Below, piece by piece: positions 1 through 11,082 of a DNA stretch of 64,000 bases (positions are counted from its first letter, which is position 1; every line of letters begins with the position of its first letter). The stretch covers positions 18,348 through 82,347 of the forward strand of contig DAIDDL010000015.1 in assembly GCA_027309085.1 (NCBI GenBank), in the 5' to 3' direction. The notes beneath the pieces were generated by a model. The model searched no databases. It worked only from the letters and a program-made list of their open reading frames with translations, and was not told the DNA's origin. Source of the stretch: Sulfobacillus sp. GTDB lineage: Bacteria > Bacillota > Sulfobacillia > Sulfobacillales > Sulfobacillaceae. The position numbers and the translations under genes were made by a program.

Positions 1-177
1 CAACGTTGACGCAGCCGCCAAGGTCTGCCCCTTGGAGTCATCAATAACCTGTGCGTAAATGTTGAGATTGGAGCGATAGACATTAAGGCGCGGCCGTTCC
101 GGCGTGCCTACCACCTTGCCCCGAATACGGAAGTGACGCTTTTTGCGGGCCGCGTTCCTGTCGAATCGTGTATACAC
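1..177 (-). CDS. rplR: 50S ribosomal protein L18 (5' part; runs off the window)
   Basis: Partial gene: 59 codons are visible from a GTG start and the rest lies outside the window. The translation begins [20 protein letters not shown] and continues through a [17 protein letters not shown] stretch typical of L18, a 5S-rRNA-binding protein of the central protuberance. The start lies 10 nt after the rplF stop with a GAGGGA ribosome-binding site between, so it is co-transcribed in the spc cluster. The order rplF-rplR is the usual one. Confidence 0.9.
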   Translation of the reverse strand, partial: MYTRFDRNAARKKRHFRIRGKVVGTPERPRLNVYRSNLNIYAQVIDDSKGQTLAAASTL

Positions 178-187
178 GCCTATTCCC

Positions 188-727
188 TCATTTCTTTCCG
201 GTCTTCCCGACCTTGCGGATAATCTTCTCGCCTTGATAGTGGATGCCTTTTCCCTTATACGGCTCAGGGGGCCGCACCCCGCGAATTCGGGCCGCTGTAG
301 CGCCCACCGCTTCCTTGTCAAATCCCTTGACGTAGATGTTGGTGGGGTTCGGCACGTCAAACTCGATGCCCGCCGGTGGTTCAATGTTGACTGGGTGCGA
401 AAACCCTACCGCCAGCACCAAGTTCTGTCCCTGTTTGGATGCACGGTATCCTACCCCCGCCATCTCCAGATGCCGCTGAAAGCCTTGGGACACGCCCTCG
501 ACCATATTGGCTATAAGTGTCCGGGACAAACCCCATTGCGCGTGCGCCATCGGACTGTCGTCGCGGGGCGTTACCCGAATTTCACTTCCCGTCATCTCTA
601 GCTCAACTTCTGGCCGCAAAGTCCTCTGAAGCTGGCCTTTGGGACCATTCACGCGGACCGTCATGTCATCAATGACAACGGTCACGCCCGCAGGCACCGC
701 AATAACCTGCTTACCTATCCGTGACAT
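188..727 (-). CDS. rplF: 50S ribosomal protein L6
   Basis: 179 aa, normal length. Begins [15 protein letters not shown] and carries the C-terminal L6 signature PEPYKGKGI before a basic tail ending KVGKTGKK. L6 binds 23S rRNA near the sarcin-ricin loop and factor-binding site. It sits between rpsH and rplR in the spc cluster, in the standard order. Confidence 0.97.
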   Translation of the reverse strand: MSRIGKQVIAVPAGVTVVIDDMTVRVNGPKGQLQRTLRPEVELEMTGSEIRVTPRDDSPMAHAQWGLSRTLIANMVEGVSQGFQRHLEMAGVGYRASKQGQNLVLAVGFSHPVNIEPPAGIEFDVPNPTNIYVKGFDKEAVGATAARIRGVRPPEPYKGKGIHYQGEKIIRKVGKTGKK

Positions 728-755
728 TCGGTATCCTCCCCTTCAGCTGGTCTGC

Positions 756-1148
756 TCACCATACAAAGCAGAGCACTTCGCCGCCCACACGGACTTCGCG
801 AGCCTGCTTCTCGGTCATCACGCCGTGCGAAGTCGACAGCACCGCAATGCCCAGTCCGCCCAGTACGCGGGGAAGCTGGTCATGCCCGGCATAGACGCGC
901 AGTCCGGGCCGGCTTATCCTCTTCAGTCCGGTAATCACGCGCTCGCGGTTGGGCCCATATTTAAGGTGCAGCCGGATCACCCCGTGCTTGCCGTCCTCAA
1001 CCATTTCATAGTCCCGGACAAACCCCTCTTGCTTCAGGATATGGGCCAGAGCTCGTTTCATCTTGGAATCAGGCACATCCACGTGCTCACGGTAGACCAC
1101 GTTCGCGTTCCGAATCCGGGTTAACATATCTGCTATCGGATCAGTCAC
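756..1148 (-). CDS. rpsH: 30S ribosomal protein S8
   Basis: 130 aa. The N-terminal [15 protein letters not shown] and C-terminal [15 protein letters not shown] motifs are diagnostic. S8 binds helix 21 of 16S rRNA in the platform. In E. coli S8 is the translational repressor of the spc operon; whether that holds here cannot be told from sequence alone. Confidence 0.97.
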   Translation of the reverse strand: MTDPIADMLTRIRNANVVYREHVDVPDSKMKRALAHILKQEGFVRDYEMVEDGKHGVIRLHLKYGPNRERVITGLKRISRPGLRVYAGHDQLPRVLGGLGIAVLSTSHGVMTEKQAREVRVGGEVLCFVW

Positions 1149-1165
1149 TTAGACCCTCCTTTCCC

Positions 1166-1351
1166 TTACCAGCTAGCCTTGCGCACGCCGGGTATTTCGC
1201 CTTGATGGGCCATTTGCCGGAAGCATAAGCGGCAAAGTCCAAAATCTCCGATATAGCCATGCGGACGCCCGCAGACTTGGCAGCGGTGATACTGGCGGAC
1301 CTTGTACTTTGCAGTGCGCTTAGCCTTAGCAATTAATGATTTCTTTGCCAT
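1166..1351 (-). CDS. rpsN: 30S ribosomal protein S14, zinc-binding (type Z)
   Basis: 61 aa, the short zinc-containing form. Two CxxC pairs (Cys24/Cys27 and Cys40/Cys43) form the expected zinc ribbon. The cysteine-less long form of E. coli is about 100 aa. S14 belongs to the 30S head. Located between rplE and rpsH as usual. rpmG and rplX also keep their cysteine pairs. Confidence 0.97.
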   Translation of the reverse strand: MAKKSLIAKAKRTAKYKVRQYHRCQVCGRPHGYIGDFGLCRLCFRQMAHQGEIPGVRKASW

Positions 1352-1361
1352 GTCATCCCTC

Positions 1362-1916
1362 CTATCGTTGTGGCGTAAACGGCATGCCTAGCATCGCGAG
1401 CAGCTCTTTTGCCTCTTCATCGGTCGTGGCGCTGGTAACCAGCGTAACATCCATTCCCCGAACTTTTTCCGTCTTGTCGTACTCGACCTCCGGAAAGATA
1501 ATCTGCTCACGCACCCCTAAGGTGTAACTGCCCCGCCCGTCGAATCCCTTTGTGGACACCCCACGGAAGTCCCGCACCCGCGGCAGCGCCATGAAAAACA
1601 GCTTTTCAATAAAGTCGTACATCCTCTGTCCGCGCAGCGTGACTTTGCACCCAATCGGCATGCCTTCCCGCAGCTTGAAAGACGCAATCGACTTTTTCGC
1701 CTTGGTAATGAGCGGCCTCTGCCCTGTAATGGCTGCCAGATCATGCACCGCAGCATCCATGAGCTTGGGGTTGGCGATGGAATCGCCCACACCCATGTTG
1801 ACGACCACCTTTACGACCTTCGGCACATTCATCGGATTGCTGTATTTAAACCGCTCCATCAGACGCGGTACAATTTCCTGTTCATACCGGTCCTTCAGCT
1901 CTGACTCCACAGCCAT
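1362..1916 (-). CDS. rplE: 50S ribosomal protein L5
   Basis: 184 aa from the ATG at 1916. An upstream in-frame TTG at 1922 is possible, but the AGGGGG ribosome-binding site is correctly spaced (6 nt) for the ATG. Contains the L5 motif [10 protein letters not shown] and the central [19 protein letters not shown] stretch. L5 binds 5S rRNA and contacts P-site tRNA. Confidence 0.97.
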   Translation of the reverse strand: MAVESELKDRYEQEIVPRLMERFKYSNPMNVPKVVKVVVNMGVGDSIANPKLMDAAVHDLAAITGQRPLITKAKKSIASFKLREGMPIGCKVTLRGQRMYDFIEKLFFMALPRVRDFRGVSTKGFDGRGSYTLGVREQIIFPEVEYDKTEKVRGMDVTLVTSATTDEEAKELLAMLGMPFTPQR

Positions 1917-1946
1917 GGTCAACCCCCTGTTCCATATCTCCTGGCA

Positions 1947-2258
1947 CTACTCTATAGCAGCCCCGCAGTGCTTGCACTCGCGCACTTTCTTGCCGTTGTC
2001 CAAAAACTTGTGGCCGACGCGGGTGGGCTTCTTGCAAGACGGGCAGATCACCATCACATTTGATACATGCACTGGCGCTTCCATCGAAATAATCCCGCCC
2101 TGCGGATACTGCTGCGTTGGCTTTTGATGCTTCTTCATCAAATTGATCTTTTCAATCACAACCCGGTCTTCCTTCGGGATCGACCGGATGATCTTGCCTT
2201 GCTTCCCCTTGTCCTTGCCCGCAAGCACCTTGACTAAATCACCTTTTTTGACGTGCAC
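1947..2258 (-). CDS. rplX: 50S ribosomal protein L24
   Basis: 103 aa with GTG start and good GGAGGG ribosome-binding site. An N-terminal KOW motif (VKKGDLVKVLAGKDKGKQG) is followed by a C-terminal zinc-ribbon-like pair CPSC...CKHC. L24 starts assembly of the large subunit near the 5' end of 23S rRNA. Lies between rplN and rplE. Confidence 0.97.
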   Translation of the reverse strand: MHVKKGDLVKVLAGKDKGKQGKIIRSIPKEDRVVIEKINLMKKHQKPTQQYPQGGIISMEAPVHVSNVMVICPSCKKPTRVGHKFLDNGKKVRECKHCGAAIE

Positions 2259-2291
2259 CCTAGTCCCTCCTTCCTGAATTTGCTGCGTGCC

Positions 2292-2663
2292 TTAGAGCAC
2301 CTCAGGTGCTAGGGAAATAATCTTCATGAAATCATGCTCGCGCAGTTCCCGAGCCACCGGTCCAAAAATACGCGTGCCCCGCGGCTCCTTCTCTTCTCCG
2401 CGCAAAATCACCGCGGCGTTTTCGTCGAACTTGATGTACGACCCGTCCGTGCGGCGTTTGCCCGTCTTTGTACGGACAATCACGGCTTTTACGACATCGC
2501 CCTTCTTCACGACCCCGCCCGGCGCGGCTTCCTTAACAGCGGCCACAATAATGTCCCCGATGTTTCCGTAGCGGCGAAACGACCCTCCCAGCACACGAAT
2601 GCACATAATTTCTTTGGCACCCGTATTGTCAGCAACTCCCAGACGGGTTTGCGGCTGTATCAT
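2292..2663 (-). CDS. rplN: 50S ribosomal protein L14
   Basis: 123 aa, standard length. Contains [18 protein letters not shown] and the C-terminal [17 protein letters not shown]14 sits at the subunit interface, binds 23S rRNA and forms bridges to 16S rRNA. Placed between rpsQ and rplX in the conserved order. Confidence 0.97.
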   Translation of the reverse strand: MIQPQTRLGVADNTGAKEIMCIRVLGGSFRRYGNIGDIIVAAVKEAAPGGVVKKGDVVKAVIVRTKTGKRRTDGSYIKFDENAAVILRGEEKEPRGTRIFGPVARELREHDFMKIISLAPEVL

Positions 2664-2699
2664 TCCTTCTCCTCCTCCCCCTAGAAACCGTCTGACAAT

Positions 2700-2969
2700 C
2701 TACTGCAGGTCATCCGCGTGCCGCAAAATCTCCACAACACGCCAGTGCTTTTCTTTGGACAGTGGGCGGGTCTCCATGATCCGCACCTTGTCGCCAGTCC
2801 GGCACACATTTTCTTCGTCATGCGCCTTGTACCGCTTCGTCCGGCGCATCGTCCGGCCGTAAAGAGGGTGCCGCACTAAAGACTCGACCGTGACGACGAC
2901 GGTTTTATTCATCTTGTCGCTCACCACGGTGCCCTCGCGCACCTTCCGTTTGCCTGTCGGCTGATCCAT
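2700..2969 (-). CDS. rpsQ: 30S ribosomal protein S17
   Basis: 89 aa OB-fold protein. Recognised from [17 protein letters not shown] and [10 protein letters not shown]17 is a primary 16S rRNA binder at the 5' domain. It follows rpmC and precedes rplN. Confidence 0.96.
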   Translation of the reverse strand: MDQPTGKRKVREGTVVSDKMNKTVVVTVESLVRHPLYGRTMRRTKRYKAHDEENVCRTGDKVRIMETRPLSKEKHWRVVEILRHADDLQ

Positions 2970-2983
2970 CAGATTCTCTCCTC

Positions 2984-3187
2984 CTAATCCGCGTCCCGCG
3001 TCAACTCACGCTCGTGCATAATCGTGTGCACCCGCGCGATGTCCTTGCGGACCTGGCGCACACGCATCGGGTTGTCCAACTGCGCTGTGGCGAGCTGGAA
3101 CCGAAGCCGGAAAAGTTCCTCTTTCAGTGCCCGCAGTTTCCCTGTGAGCTCGTCCTGGCTTAAGTCCCGTATTTCTTTAGGCTTCAT
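2984..3187 (-). CDS. rpmC: 50S ribosomal protein L29
   Basis: 67 aa from ATG at 3187; a GTG two codons upstream is the alternative. The GGGGAG ribosome-binding site is better spaced for the [17 protein letters not shown] and [16 protein letters not shown] are L29 hallmarks. L29 lies near the exit tunnel. The start overlaps the end of rplP by 11 nt, which suggests translational coupling. Confidence 0.95.
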   Translation of the reverse strand: MKPKEIRDLSQDELTGKLRALKEELFRLRFQLATAQLDNPMRVRQVRKDIARVHTIMHERELTRDAD

Positions 3188-3611
3188 GCGCACTCTCCCC
3201 TGACTCCTCGCGTTTTACAAACCGCGTTCTAATGGGCAGCTTATGGGCAGCCAGCCGCATTGCCTCACGCGCCACATCCTCCGGCACCCCGGCCAGTTCG
3301 AACATTATGCGCTGGGGCTTGACCACGGCTACCCAGAATTCCACGTTCCCCTTACCACTGCCCTGCCGGGTTTCTGCAGGTTTCTTGGTGACAGGCTTGT
3401 CGGGAAATATGGTAATCCATACCTGGCCACCGCGGCGGATGTACCGTGTCAAGGCGACTCGCGCCGCTTCAATCTGCCGGTCCGTAATCCACGCGGGCTC
3501 CAACGCTTGCAACCCGTATTCCCCGAACACGACCTTAGTGCCGCGGTGGGCCTGCCCTTTCATCCGACCCCGGTGCATCTTGCGGTACTTGGTCCGTTTA
3601 GGCTGCAACAT
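3177..3611 (-). CDS. rplP: 50S ribosomal protein L16
   Basis: 144 aa. Begins [19 protein letters not shown] and contains [20 protein letters not shown]. The usual RMGSGKG motif reads RQGSGKG here. L16 helps organise the A-site finger and the aminoacyl-tRNA binding region. The gene is immediately downstream of rpsC with no gap, and its 3' end overlaps rpmC. Confidence 0.97.
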   Translation of the reverse strand: MLQPKRTKYRKMHRGRMKGQAHRGTKVVFGEYGLQALEPAWITDRQIEAARVALTRYIRRGGQVWITIFPDKPVTKKPAETRQGSGKGNVEFWVAVVKPQRIMFELAGVPEDVAREAMRLAAHKLPIRTRFVKREESGESAHEA

Positions 3612-4289
3612 TTAACGCACCCCCTCTGGTACGGCACCCACACGTTTCTTGGCGGCGGGAAGAACCTGGCCCTTGAAGATCCAGACCTTGACCCCGATGA
3701 TGCCGTACGTCGTGTGAGCCTCCGCGAACCCGTAATCAATATCAGCGCGCAGGGTGTGCAAAGGAATCGAGCCCTCCCATGTCCATTCCCGCCGGGCAAT
3801 TTCTGTCCCGCCGAGACGGCCGCTGACCATAATCTTGATGCCCTTGACACCGCTCTGGCGCATCGACCGCGTCAGCGACTGCTTCATCGCCCGCTTGAAC
3901 GCAATCCGCCGCTCCAACTGACTGGCTACGTTCTCGGCCACGAGCTGGGCGTCCGCATCAGGAGCCTTCACTTCCAGAATGTTTAGGTTCACGGTCTTGC
4001 TGCTGATCCGCTCCAGCTCCTTGCGCAGCGCTTCCACGCCCACGCCGCCTTTGCCAATCACCATACCGGGCTTGCCCGTATGCACCGACACCTTCAACTT
4101 GTTCGCAGCTCCGCGTTCGATCTCCACCCGCGAAATTCCGGCCGTGTGATGCCGTTTCTTTACATAGCGCCGTATAGCCAGATCCTCACCCAACAATTGC
4201 GGGGTGTCCTTTTTAGTCCCGAACCAGCGCGAATCCCAGTCTTTCACAATTCCGAGCCGCAGACCTTTCGGGTGTACTTTTTGCCCCAT
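3612..4289 (-). CDS. rpsC: 30S ribosomal protein S3
   Basis: 225 aa. [14 protein letters not shown] start, KH domain with the GxxG loop at MVIGKGGVG, and the C-terminal S3 domain with [17 protein letters not shown]3 forms part of the mRNA entry channel with S4 and S5. Followed directly by rplP. Confidence 0.97.
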   Translation of the reverse strand: MGQKVHPKGLRLGIVKDWDSRWFGTKKDTPQLLGEDLAIRRYVKKRHHTAGISRVEIERGAANKLKVSVHTGKPGMVIGKGGVGVEALRKELERISSKTVNLNILEVKAPDADAQLVAENVASQLERRIAFKRAMKQSLTRSMRQSGVKGIKIMVSGRLGGTEIARREWTWEGSIPLHTLRADIDYGFAEAHTTYGIIGVKVWIFKGQVLPAAKKRVGAVPEGVR

Positions 4290-4298
4290 GATCTCCTC

Positions 4299-4652
4299 CT
4301 AGCTGTTATGCCTGGGTCGCAGCACAACCGATATATGACTCGTGCGCTTCAGGATTGAAAATGCTTGCCCCCGACTCCGTGGATGAATGCGTTTCAGCGT
4401 TGGTCCACCGTCCACCCACACTGCATGCACGTATAGATCGTCCGCAGCCATATCGAAGTTGTGCTGGGCGTTGGCCACAGCGCTCTTCAGAAGCTTCGCC
4501 AAAATGGACGACGCCCTTTTGGGCGTGTGCCGCAGAATCGCTTCAGCGTCCCCGATATTTTTGCCGCGGATAAGATCCACAACGATACGCACCTTGCGCG
4601 GTGAAATGCGGACATGGCGCACATAAGCGCGAGCTTCCGCTACGTCTGCCAT
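4299..4652 (-). CDS. rplV: 50S ribosomal protein L22
   Basis: 117 aa from ATG at 4652. The ATG at 4661 is in frame, but it abuts the AGGGAG ribosome-binding site and cannot be served by it. Contains [20 protein letters not shown] and the C-terminal beta-hairpin region [20 protein letters not shown] that lines the exit tunnel. The macrolide-related loop looks ordinary. Confidence 0.96.
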   Translation of the reverse strand: MADVAEARAYVRHVRISPRKVRIVVDLIRGKNIGDAEAILRHTPKRASSILAKLLKSAVANAQHNFDMAADDLYVHAVWVDGGPTLKRIHPRSRGQAFSILKRTSHISVVLRPRHNS

Positions 4653-4665
4653 TATAGCCATCTCC

Positions 4666-4950
4666 CTATTTCAGAGCTGTGGACCGTTCAGCTTTGTCGC
4701 CATGACCCTTAAAGGTGCGGGTGGGAGCAAATTCGCCAAGCTTGTGGCCAACCATCTCTTCTGTAATGTAAATCGGCACGTGCCTCCGGCCGTCGTGAAT
4801 GCCAATCGTGTGTCCCACCATATCCGGAATGACGGTGCAGGCGCGGGCCCAAGTCTTCAAAACCCGCTTGTCATTCTTCGCGTTCATGGTTTCGATTTTC
4901 TTCAGGAGCTTGGCATCGACGTACGGGCCCTTCTTTGTCGAACGACTCAT
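4666..4950 (-). CDS. rpsS: 30S ribosomal protein S19
   Basis: 94 aa. [18 protein letters not shown] and [16 protein letters not shown] are diagnostic. S19 is in the 30S head with S13. Three nucleotides separate it from the rplB stop, with rplV close downstream. Confidence 0.97.
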   Translation of the reverse strand: MSRSTKKGPYVDAKLLKKIETMNAKNDKRVLKTWARACTVIPDMVGHTIGIHDGRRHVPIYITEEMVGHKLGEFAPTRTFKGHGDKAERSTALK

Positions 4951-4953
4951 ACT

Positions 4954-5790
4954 CTACCTCCCTAGATTCCGCCGGCGCACAATCAACCGGTCTGATGCCT
5001 TATGCCGCTTCCGGGTCTTCTTGCCCATGGCCACTTTTCCCCACGGGGTCATCGGGTGTTTGTGACCGACAGGCGCCTTGCCCTCGCCGCCGCCATGCGG
5101 GTGGTCCACGGGGTTCATGGCGCTTCCGCGCACCGTCGGCCTCCAGCCCTTCCAGCGGTTCCGTCCAGCCTTGCCGATGCTGATGTTCTCATGCTCCACA
5201 TTGCCTACCTGCCCGATCGTCGCCCGGCAGGTGACCGGTACTCGGCGCAGTTCTCCCGAGGGCAGCCGCAAAAGCGCATGCTTGCCTTCTTTAGCCGCCA
5301 ACTGTGCCGAGGTTCCAGCAGACCGCGCCATCTGGGCGCCCTTGCCAGGGGTGAGCTCGACGTTGTGCACGATAGTGCCCACGGGGATGTCCTGCAGCTG
5401 CAGCGCATTGCCCGGCTTGATATCCGCCTCGGACCCCGCCACGACGGTATCCCCGACCTTTAGTCCGACAGGGGCCAGGATATAGGCCAGCGTCTCGTCA
5501 GTGTACTTCAACAGCGCAATCCGGGCCGTGCGGAACGGGTCGTACTCGATGGACATGACTTCCGCGGGCATATTCTCCTTGGTCCGCTTGAAGTCGATCC
5601 TCCGGTATACGCGCTTGGTGCCGCCGCCCCGGTGCCGGGTTGTAATCCGGCCGTAGTTGTTGCGTCCCGCCTTGCGTGACCGACCCTCTGTAAGGGATTT
5701 CTCGGGAACGGTTTTGGTAATCTCCTCGAAGGTAGACACAGTCATGTGCCGCACACCAGGAGAGGTCGGTTTCATCTTGCGAACTGCCAC
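4954..5790 (-). CDS. rplB: 50S ribosomal protein L2
   Basis: 278 aa, full length. Contains the C-terminal signature [20 protein letters not shown], which includes the conserved histidine near the peptidyl-transferase centre, and the central [22 protein letters not shown]2 is a primary 23S rRNA binder needed for subunit joining. Confidence 0.98.
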   Translation of the reverse strand: MAVRKMKPTSPGVRHMTVSTFEEITKTVPEKSLTEGRSRKAGRNNYGRITTRHRGGGTKRVYRRIDFKRTKENMPAEVMSIEYDPFRTARIALLKYTDETLAYILAPVGLKVGDTVVAGSEADIKPGNALQLQDIPVGTIVHNVELTPGKGAQMARSAGTSAQLAAKEGKHALLRLPSGELRRVPVTCRATIGQVGNVEHENISIGKAGRNRWKGWRPTVRGSAMNPVDHPHGGGEGKAPVGHKHPMTPWGKVAMGKKTRKRHKASDRLIVRRRNLGR

Positions 5791-5808
5791 GATCCTGCCT
5801 CCTTAATG

Positions 5809-6096
5809 TTACACGCCCTCGAAAATGTCGATAGAGTCCCCGGGAGCCAGCGTGACAATGGCCTTCTTGCGCCGGGCCGTCCGCCCCACGATGTTGCCGC
5901 GCCGCTTCTCTTTGCTAGGCCGCCACAAGGTGTTGACTTTCGTAACGTGTACTTTGAAAATCTCTTCGATAGCATAGCGGATTTCCACTTTGTTAGCAGA
6001 AGTCGCCACGATGAAGGTGTACTTGTTCTCACCCATCCGGTCCGTCGCTGCTTCTGTCACCAGCGGGCGGACGATGATGTCATATGCTGTCTTCAC
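5809..6096 (-). CDS. rplW: 50S ribosomal protein L23
   Basis: 95 aa. Recognised from IIVRPLVTEAATDRM and YTFIVATSANKVEIRYAIE. L23 at the tunnel exit is the docking site for trigger factor and SRP. Its ATG overlaps the rplD TGA as ATGA, a translational-coupling arrangement. Confidence 0.97.
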   Translation of the reverse strand: MKTAYDIIVRPLVTEAATDRMGENKYTFIVATSANKVEIRYAIEEIFKVHVTKVNTLWRPSKEKRRGNIVGRTARRKKAIVTLAPGDSIDIFEGV

Positions 6097-6719
6097 TTTG
6101 TGAACACCTCTTCCACCCGTGCAATGGCGTCTTCGTCGAAGACGATCCGGTGATAGCGGAGCAGGCTATAAACATTCAGGCTGTCCGTGGTAACCGTATG
6201 CACATTCTTGAAGTTCCGCGCCGAAGCCTTGAAGTTCTCATCGGGCTGCGCCGTGATGAATAGCACGTTGGTTCCCAAGTCCAAAGACCGCAGCAACTCC
6301 GCGACCTGTTTGGTCCGCCGTTCGCCGAAAGTCAGCTTCGTCACGACTTTCAATTCGGCTGCGTCCAACTTGGCGCTGAGGGCCTGCCGGATGGCTGCCC
6401 GCCGCATCTTGCGAGGGAACTTCTGCGTATAGTCCCGGGGATGCGGTCCAAACGTGACACCACCATGACGCCACAACGGCGACCTCGTGGTGCCAGCCCG
6501 GGCACGTCCCGTGCCCTTCTGCCGCCACGGCTTGCGTCCACCGCCGCGCACATCCGACCGGCGTTTGGTGTCGGCCGTGCCTGAGCGCTGATTGGCCTGA
6601 AACGCAACCACTGCCTGATGCAGCAGGGACCGGTTGACAGGGACAGCGAAGACCGTGTCCAACAGCTCGCGCTGGCCGACAATCTGCCCGCTTAAGTCAT
6701 ATACATCGACTTTTGGCAT
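6093..6719 (-). CDS. rplD: 50S ribosomal protein L4
   Basis: 208 aa. Contains [20 protein letters not shown] and [19 protein letters not shown], the long loop that reaches the exit tunnel. In E. coli L4 also represses the S10 operon; that is not demonstrable here. Ends overlapping rplW by 4 nt. Confidence 0.97.
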   Translation of the reverse strand: MPKVDVYDLSGQIVGQRELLDTVFAVPVNRSLLHQAVVAFQANQRSGTADTKRRSDVRGGGRKPWRQKGTGRARAGTTRSPLWRHGGVTFGPHPRDYTQKFPRKMRRAAIRQALSAKLDAAELKVVTKLTFGERRTKQVAELLRSLDLGTNVLFITAQPDENFKASARNFKNVHTVTTDSLNVYSLLRYHRIVFDEDAIARVEEVFTK

Positions 6720-6722
6720 GGA

Positions 6723-7373
6723 TTACACCGCCCCTTTCCGGTTTCGCACCGAGTCACGAACCATTACCAGTGACCCTTTGGGTCCCGGTACCGCCCCATG
6801 AATCAGCAACAGGTTCCGGTCCGCATCCACCCGCTCTATCCGCAGCCGCAGTGTAGTGACCCGCTTGTGGCCCATCCGTCCGGGCAGCTTCCGGCCCGGG
6901 TGCACCCGTCCGCCACCGCCAGAAGTCCTAGCCCCCAATGACCCCACGCGCCTGTGGTATTTCGAACCGTGCGTCGTCGGGCCACGGTGAAAGCCCCAGC
7001 GCTTGATGACGCCAGCAAAACCCTTGCCTTTGCTGGTGCCGATCACATCCACAATGTCTCCGGCCGCGAAGGCTTCTTCGACTTTGTGCAAAGTTCCCGG
7101 TTCCAAGTCCAAGGCTCCGGGCATGCGGAACTCACGCAGGTAGCGCACTGGTTCCACGCCCATTTGTTCAAAGTCCTTGCGCTGCGGCTGCGCTACTTTA
7201 TGCGGCCGCACCGCCCCGACACCCAGTTGCACGGCGTCGTAGCCTTCCTTAGCCACTGTGCGCCGGCGCACCACGCGGTTGGGTTCCGCCAGCACTACCG
7301 TGACAGGCACTGCAAGACCTTCGTCATCAAACACTTGGGTCATGCCGAGCTTTATGCCAATGATTCCCTTCAT
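6723..7373 (-). CDS. rplC: 50S ribosomal protein L3
   Basis: 216 aa. MKGIIGIKLGMTQVFDDEG start and the L3 signature FHRGPTTHGSKYHRRVGS. L3 reaches the peptidyl-transferase centre and starts 50S assembly. Located between rpsJ and rplD with only 3 nt to rplD. Confidence 0.97.
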   Translation of the reverse strand: MKGIIGIKLGMTQVFDDEGLAVPVTVVLAEPNRVVRRRTVAKEGYDAVQLGVGAVRPHKVAQPQRKDFEQMGVEPVRYLREFRMPGALDLEPGTLHKVEEAFAAGDIVDVIGTSKGKGFAGVIKRWGFHRGPTTHGSKYHRRVGSLGARTSGGGGRVHPGRKLPGRMGHKRVTTLRLRIERVDADRNLLLIHGAVPGPKGSLVMVRDSVRNRKGAV

Positions 7374-7386
7374 AACATCCTCCCGC

Positions 7387-7695
7387 CTACAGCTTAATCT
7401 CGATGTCGACTCCGGCCGGAAGATCCAGACGCATGAGCGCGTTGACCGTTTTCTGGCTGGGATCCATGATGTCTATCAGACGCTTATGGATCCGGCGCTC
7501 AAACTGCTCACGTATATCCTTCTCTCCGTTGGGCGCGGTCAAGACGGTGTAAATTTTCTTCTCGGTCGGCAACGGCACCGGACCGGATACGGCGGCGCCA
7601 TTGCGCCGCGCGGTATCCACGATCTTTGCCGCCGACTGGTCCAAAACCTCGTAATCAAAGGCCTTGAGCCGGATCCTTATCTTTTGCTGGGCCAC
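7387..7695 (-). CDS. rpsJ: 30S ribosomal protein S10
   Basis: 102 aa. [20 protein letters not shown] and the C-terminal [11 protein letters not shown] are diagnostic. S10 (NusE) is both a 30S head protein and a NusB partner in antitermination. It follows tuf by 16 nt, so no separate S10 promoter is likely in the gap. Confidence 0.97.
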   Translation of the reverse strand: MAQQKIRIRLKAFDYEVLDQSAAKIVDTARRNGAAVSGPVPLPTEKKIYTVLTAPNGEKDIREQFERRIHKRLIDIMDPSQKTVNALMRLDLPAGVDIEIKL

Positions 7696-7711
7696 TGTCC
7701 GTCCCCCTTGC

Positions 7712-8914
7712 TTATAATAAAATCTGGGTTACAACACCAGCGCCCACTGTCCGGCCGCCTTCGCGAATAGCGAAGCGCAAGCCATCTTCCATGGCGATTG
7801 GCGCGATGAGTTCCACTTCCATCTGAATGTTGTCACCGGGCATCACCATTTCCACGCCTTCAGGCAGTTGGACCACGCCTGTGACGTCCGTCGTCCGGAA
7901 ATAGAACTGAGGGCGGTACCCGTTGAAGAAAGGCGTGTGACGGCCCCCTTCTTCTTTCGAGAGCACATACACCTCAGCTTTGTACTTGGTGTGAGGGTGA
8001 ATGCTGCCGGGCTTTGCAAGCACCTGGCCGCGTTCGACTTCTTCTTTGTCTACACCGCGCAGCAAGCATCCGATGTTGTCTCCGGCCACCGCCTGGTCTA
8101 GGGTTTTGCGGAACATCTCCACGCCGGTTACCACGGTTTTCTTGGCCGTAGCCACGAGACCGACAATCTCAACTTCTTCTCCGACCTTCACCGTACCGCG
8201 CTCGACACGGCCCGTAACAACTGTGCCCCGGCCCGTAATGGACATCGTGTCCTCCACCGGCATCAGGAATGGACGGTTGATGTCGCGCTCAGGAGTAGGA
8301 ATGTAGTCATCGACCGCATCCATCAAGTCCCAAATCTTGCCACACCATTCACAGTCGCGCTTGCCGCAGCCGCATTCCAACGCCCTCAAGGCAGAGCCCG
8401 CCACCACTGGAATATCGTCGCCAGGGAACTCATAGCTCGTCAGCAGTTCCCGCACTTCGATTTCGACCAATTCCATGAGCTCGGGGTCATCCACCATGTC
8501 GGACTTGTTTAGGAACACCACGATGCTGGGCACACCGACCTGACGCGCGAGCAGGATATGCTCCCGAGTCTGAGGCATCGGACCGTCCGCAGCGGATACC
8601 ACCAGAATCGCTCCGTCCATCTGCGCCGCGCCGGTAATCATGTTTTTGACGTAGTCTGCGTGGCCTGGGCAGTCGACGTGCGCATAGTGCCGCTTGTCGG
8701 TTTCATACTCAACGTGCGCAGTGGCAATGGTAATGCCGCGCTCACGCTCTTCAGGAGCGCCGTCGATTTGGTCGTACGCAGTGTACTGGGCCTGACCCTT
8801 AGTGGACAGGACACGGGTAATAGCTGCCGTCAAAGTCGTCTTGCCGTGGTCGACATGGCCAATCGTTCCGACATTTACGTGGGGTTTGGTGCGCTCGTAT
8901 TTCTTCTTCGCCAT
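7712..8914 (-). CDS. tuf: Translation elongation factor Tu
   Basis: 400 aa GTPase that delivers aminoacyl-tRNA to the ribosome. G motifs are intact: GHVDHGKT (G1), RGIT (G2), DCPGHADY (G3) and NKSD (G4). Domains II and III follow. In the G domain, residues 181-191 form a cysteine cluster [11 protein letters not shown] (Cys181, 183, 188, 191) where B. subtilis has a short acidic segment. A similar cluster is remembered from some deep-branching Firmicutes. It lies 41 nt downstream of fusA, in the usual str order. Confidence 0.98.
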   Translation of the reverse strand: MAKKKYERTKPHVNVGTIGHVDHGKTTLTAAITRVLSTKGQAQYTAYDQIDGAPEERERGITIATAHVEYETDKRHYAHVDCPGHADYVKNMITGAAQMDGAILVVSAADGPMPQTREHILLARQVGVPSIVVFLNKSDMVDDPELMELVEIEVRELLTSYEFPGDDIPVVAGSALRALECGCGKRDCEWCGKIWDLMDAVDDYIPTPERDINRPFLMPVEDTMSITGRGTVVTGRVERGTVKVGEEVEIVGLVATAKKTVVTGVEMFRKTLDQAVAGDNIGCLLRGVDKEEVERGQVLAKPGSIHPHTKYKAEVYVLSKEEGGRHTPFFNGYRPQFYFRTTDVTGVVQLPEGVEMVMPGDNIQMEVELIAPIAMEDGLRFAIREGGRTVGAGVVTQILL

Positions 8915-8955
8915 TGGTAAATCCTCCTCATTGACAGTGTGGTGCCGCCTGAACC

Positions 8956-11031
8956 TTAATGCTTGGCTTTAATAACCTGCTCGGTGACGTGACGGGGCGC
9001 CTCATCATAGTGGGCAAACTGCATCGTGAAGGTTCCGCGGCCCTGGGTGCGCGAGCGCACGTCCGTGGCGTAGCCAAACATTTCCGCTAAGGGCACAAAC
9101 CCACGGATAGCCTGGGCACCGCCTGGTCTCGGGTCCATTCCTTCGATGCGTCCGCGCCGCGAGTTCAAGTCTCCAATCACGTCGCCCATGTACTCATCTG
9201 GCACAACGACCTCGACCGCCATAATGGGTTCGAGCAGGACAGGATTGGCCTTGTGCGCCGCAGCTTTGAATCCCATAGAGCCAGCGATTTTAAATGCCAT
9301 TTCACTCGAGTCCACTTCATGGTAAGAGCCGTCAAATAGTGTAACACGAACATCAAGAACGGGGTATCCTGCAAGCACGCCCGAGCCCGTCGCTTCACGC
9401 ACCCCAGCTTCAACGGCCGGAATGTACTCGCGGGGCACGACGCCACCGACGATCTTGTTGACGAATTCAATGCCTTGGCCTGGTTCTAGAGGTTCAACCC
9501 GGACCCACACGTGGCCGTATTGACCGCGGCCTCCGCTTTGCCGGATGAATTTCCCTTCGGCCTCGACCGTTTTGCGCAGGGTTTCACGGTACGCAACCTG
9601 CGGCTTACCAACATCCGCCTGAACCTTAAATTCGCGCAGGAGGCGGTCCACAATGATTTCTAGATGAAGCTCTCCCATGCCGGCGATAATCGTCTGGCCA
9701 GTCTCCTGGTCGGTGAACATCCGGAACGTCGGGTCTTCCTCGGCCAATTTTGATAGCGCGGTCCCCATTTTATCCTGGTCCGCCTTGGTCTTCGGCTCAA
9801 TGGCCACCGAAATCACAGGCTCCGGAAAGACCATGGTTTCCAGCAAAATTGGGTTCTGCTCATCAGCCAGCGTGTCGCCGGTGGTGGTGTCTTTTAGCCC
9901 GACCGCTGCAGCGATATCGCCCGCATACACGGTCTCCAGCTCTTCACGGTGGTTGGCGTGCATCTGCAGAATTCGCCCGATGCGCTCGCGCCGACCCTTG
10001 GTCACGTTGTACACGTAGGAGCCAGCCGAGAGTGTCCCGGAGTATACCCGGAAGAAAGCCAACTTGCCCACAAAGGGGTCCGTCATAATTTTGAACGCCA
10101 GCGCCGAAAACGCTGCCGAATCCGACACGTCACGGGTGAGTTCCTCGCCGGTGACTGGGTCGTGCCCCTTCACAGCGCCAACATCGAGGGGCGAGGGCAG
10201 GTAATCCACCACCGCATCAAGGAGAGGCTGAACCCCCTTGTTGCGGTAGGAAGAGCCGCATAGCACGGGAACCAGCTGGTTGGCCAGTGTGCCCTTGCGC
10301 AGCGCTGCACGGATTTCGTCCTCGGACAGCTCCTCGCCATCGAGGTACTTTTCCATGAGAGCGTCATCCATGTCCGCCGCCGCTTCCAGGAGGATCTGGC
10401 GGTGCGCGATGCAGTCGGCTTCGAGCTCCTCAGGAATAGCCATGTATTCTCCAGTGGTGCCCAGCTCATCTTCGTACAGATAAGCCTGCATCTTGAGGAG
10501 GTCAACAATCCCGCGGAAATGGTCTTCCGCGCCCCACGGCCACTGCACCGCCACGGGATTGGCTCCGAGACGGCCCCGAATCTGGTTGATAGTGTTTTGG
10601 AAGTCCGCGCCGATGATGTCCATCTTGTTGACGTAGGCGATACGGGGCACCCGATACTTGTCTGCCTGGCGCCACACGGTCTCCGACTGTGGCTCCACCC
10701 CGCCTTTGGCGTCAAAAACGGCGATAGCGCCATCTAGAACGCGTAAGGACCGCTCCACTTCAACTGTAAAGTCCACGTGGCCGGGCGTGTCGATAATATT
10801 GATACGGTGCTCGCGCCATGCCGCCGTTGTGGCAGCTGACGTGATGGTGATGCCCCGCTCTTGCTCCTGGACCATCCAGTCCATTGTTGCCGTGCCTTCG
10901 TGAACTTCCCCGATCTTATGGGTTCGGCCCGTGTAAAACAGAATACGCTCGGTGGTTGTGGTTTTACCGGCGTCAATGTGGGCCATAATCCCGATATTCC
11001 GGGTTCGTTCCAAGGGAAACGCTCGAGCCAT
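8956..11031 (-). CDS. fusA: Translation elongation factor G
   Basis: 691 aa translocase GTPase. G1 [14 protein letters not shown]3 DTPGHVDF and G4 NKMD are present, followed by domains [14 protein letters not shown] in domain IV and the C-terminal region are ordinary. Encoded between rpsG and tuf. Nothing in the sequence suggests the EF-G2 paralogue. Confidence 0.98.
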   Translation of the reverse strand: MARAFPLERTRNIGIMAHIDAGKTTTTERILFYTGRTHKIGEVHEGTATMDWMVQEQERGITITSAATTAAWREHRINIIDTPGHVDFTVEVERSLRVLDGAIAVFDAKGGVEPQSETVWRQADKYRVPRIAYVNKMDIIGADFQNTINQIRGRLGANPVAVQWPWGAEDHFRGIVDLLKMQAYLYEDELGTTGEYMAIPEELEADCIAHRQILLEAAADMDDALMEKYLDGEELSEDEIRAALRKGTLANQLVPVLCGSSYRNKGVQPLLDAVVDYLPSPLDVGAVKGHDPVTGEELTRDVSDSAAFSALAFKIMTDPFVGKLAFFRVYSGTLSAGSYVYNVTKGRRERIGRILQMHANHREELETVYAGDIAAAVGLKDTTTGDTLADEQNPILLETMVFPEPVISVAIEPKTKADQDKMGTALSKLAEEDPTFRMFTDQETGQTIIAGMGELHLEIIVDRLLREFKVQADVGKPQVAYRETLRKTVEAEGKFIRQSGGRGQYGHVWVRVEPLEPGQGIEFVNKIVGGVVPREYIPAVEAGVREATGSGVLAGYPVLDVRVTLFDGSYHEVDSSEMAFKIAGSMGFKAAAHKANPVLLEPIMAVEVVVPDEYMGDVIGDLNSRRGRIEGMDPRPGGAQAIRGFVPLAEMFGYATDVRSRTQGRGTFTMQFAHYDEAPRHVTEQVIKAKH

Positions 11032-11082
11032 AACTGGGAAACTCCCTTCTTACCTTCGTGCTGTCCTACCCACAGAAATGGG

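Noticed and set aside
3243..3986. 247-aa plus-strand frame opposite rpsC and rplP
   Set aside because: Antisense shadow of two certain ribosomal protein genes.
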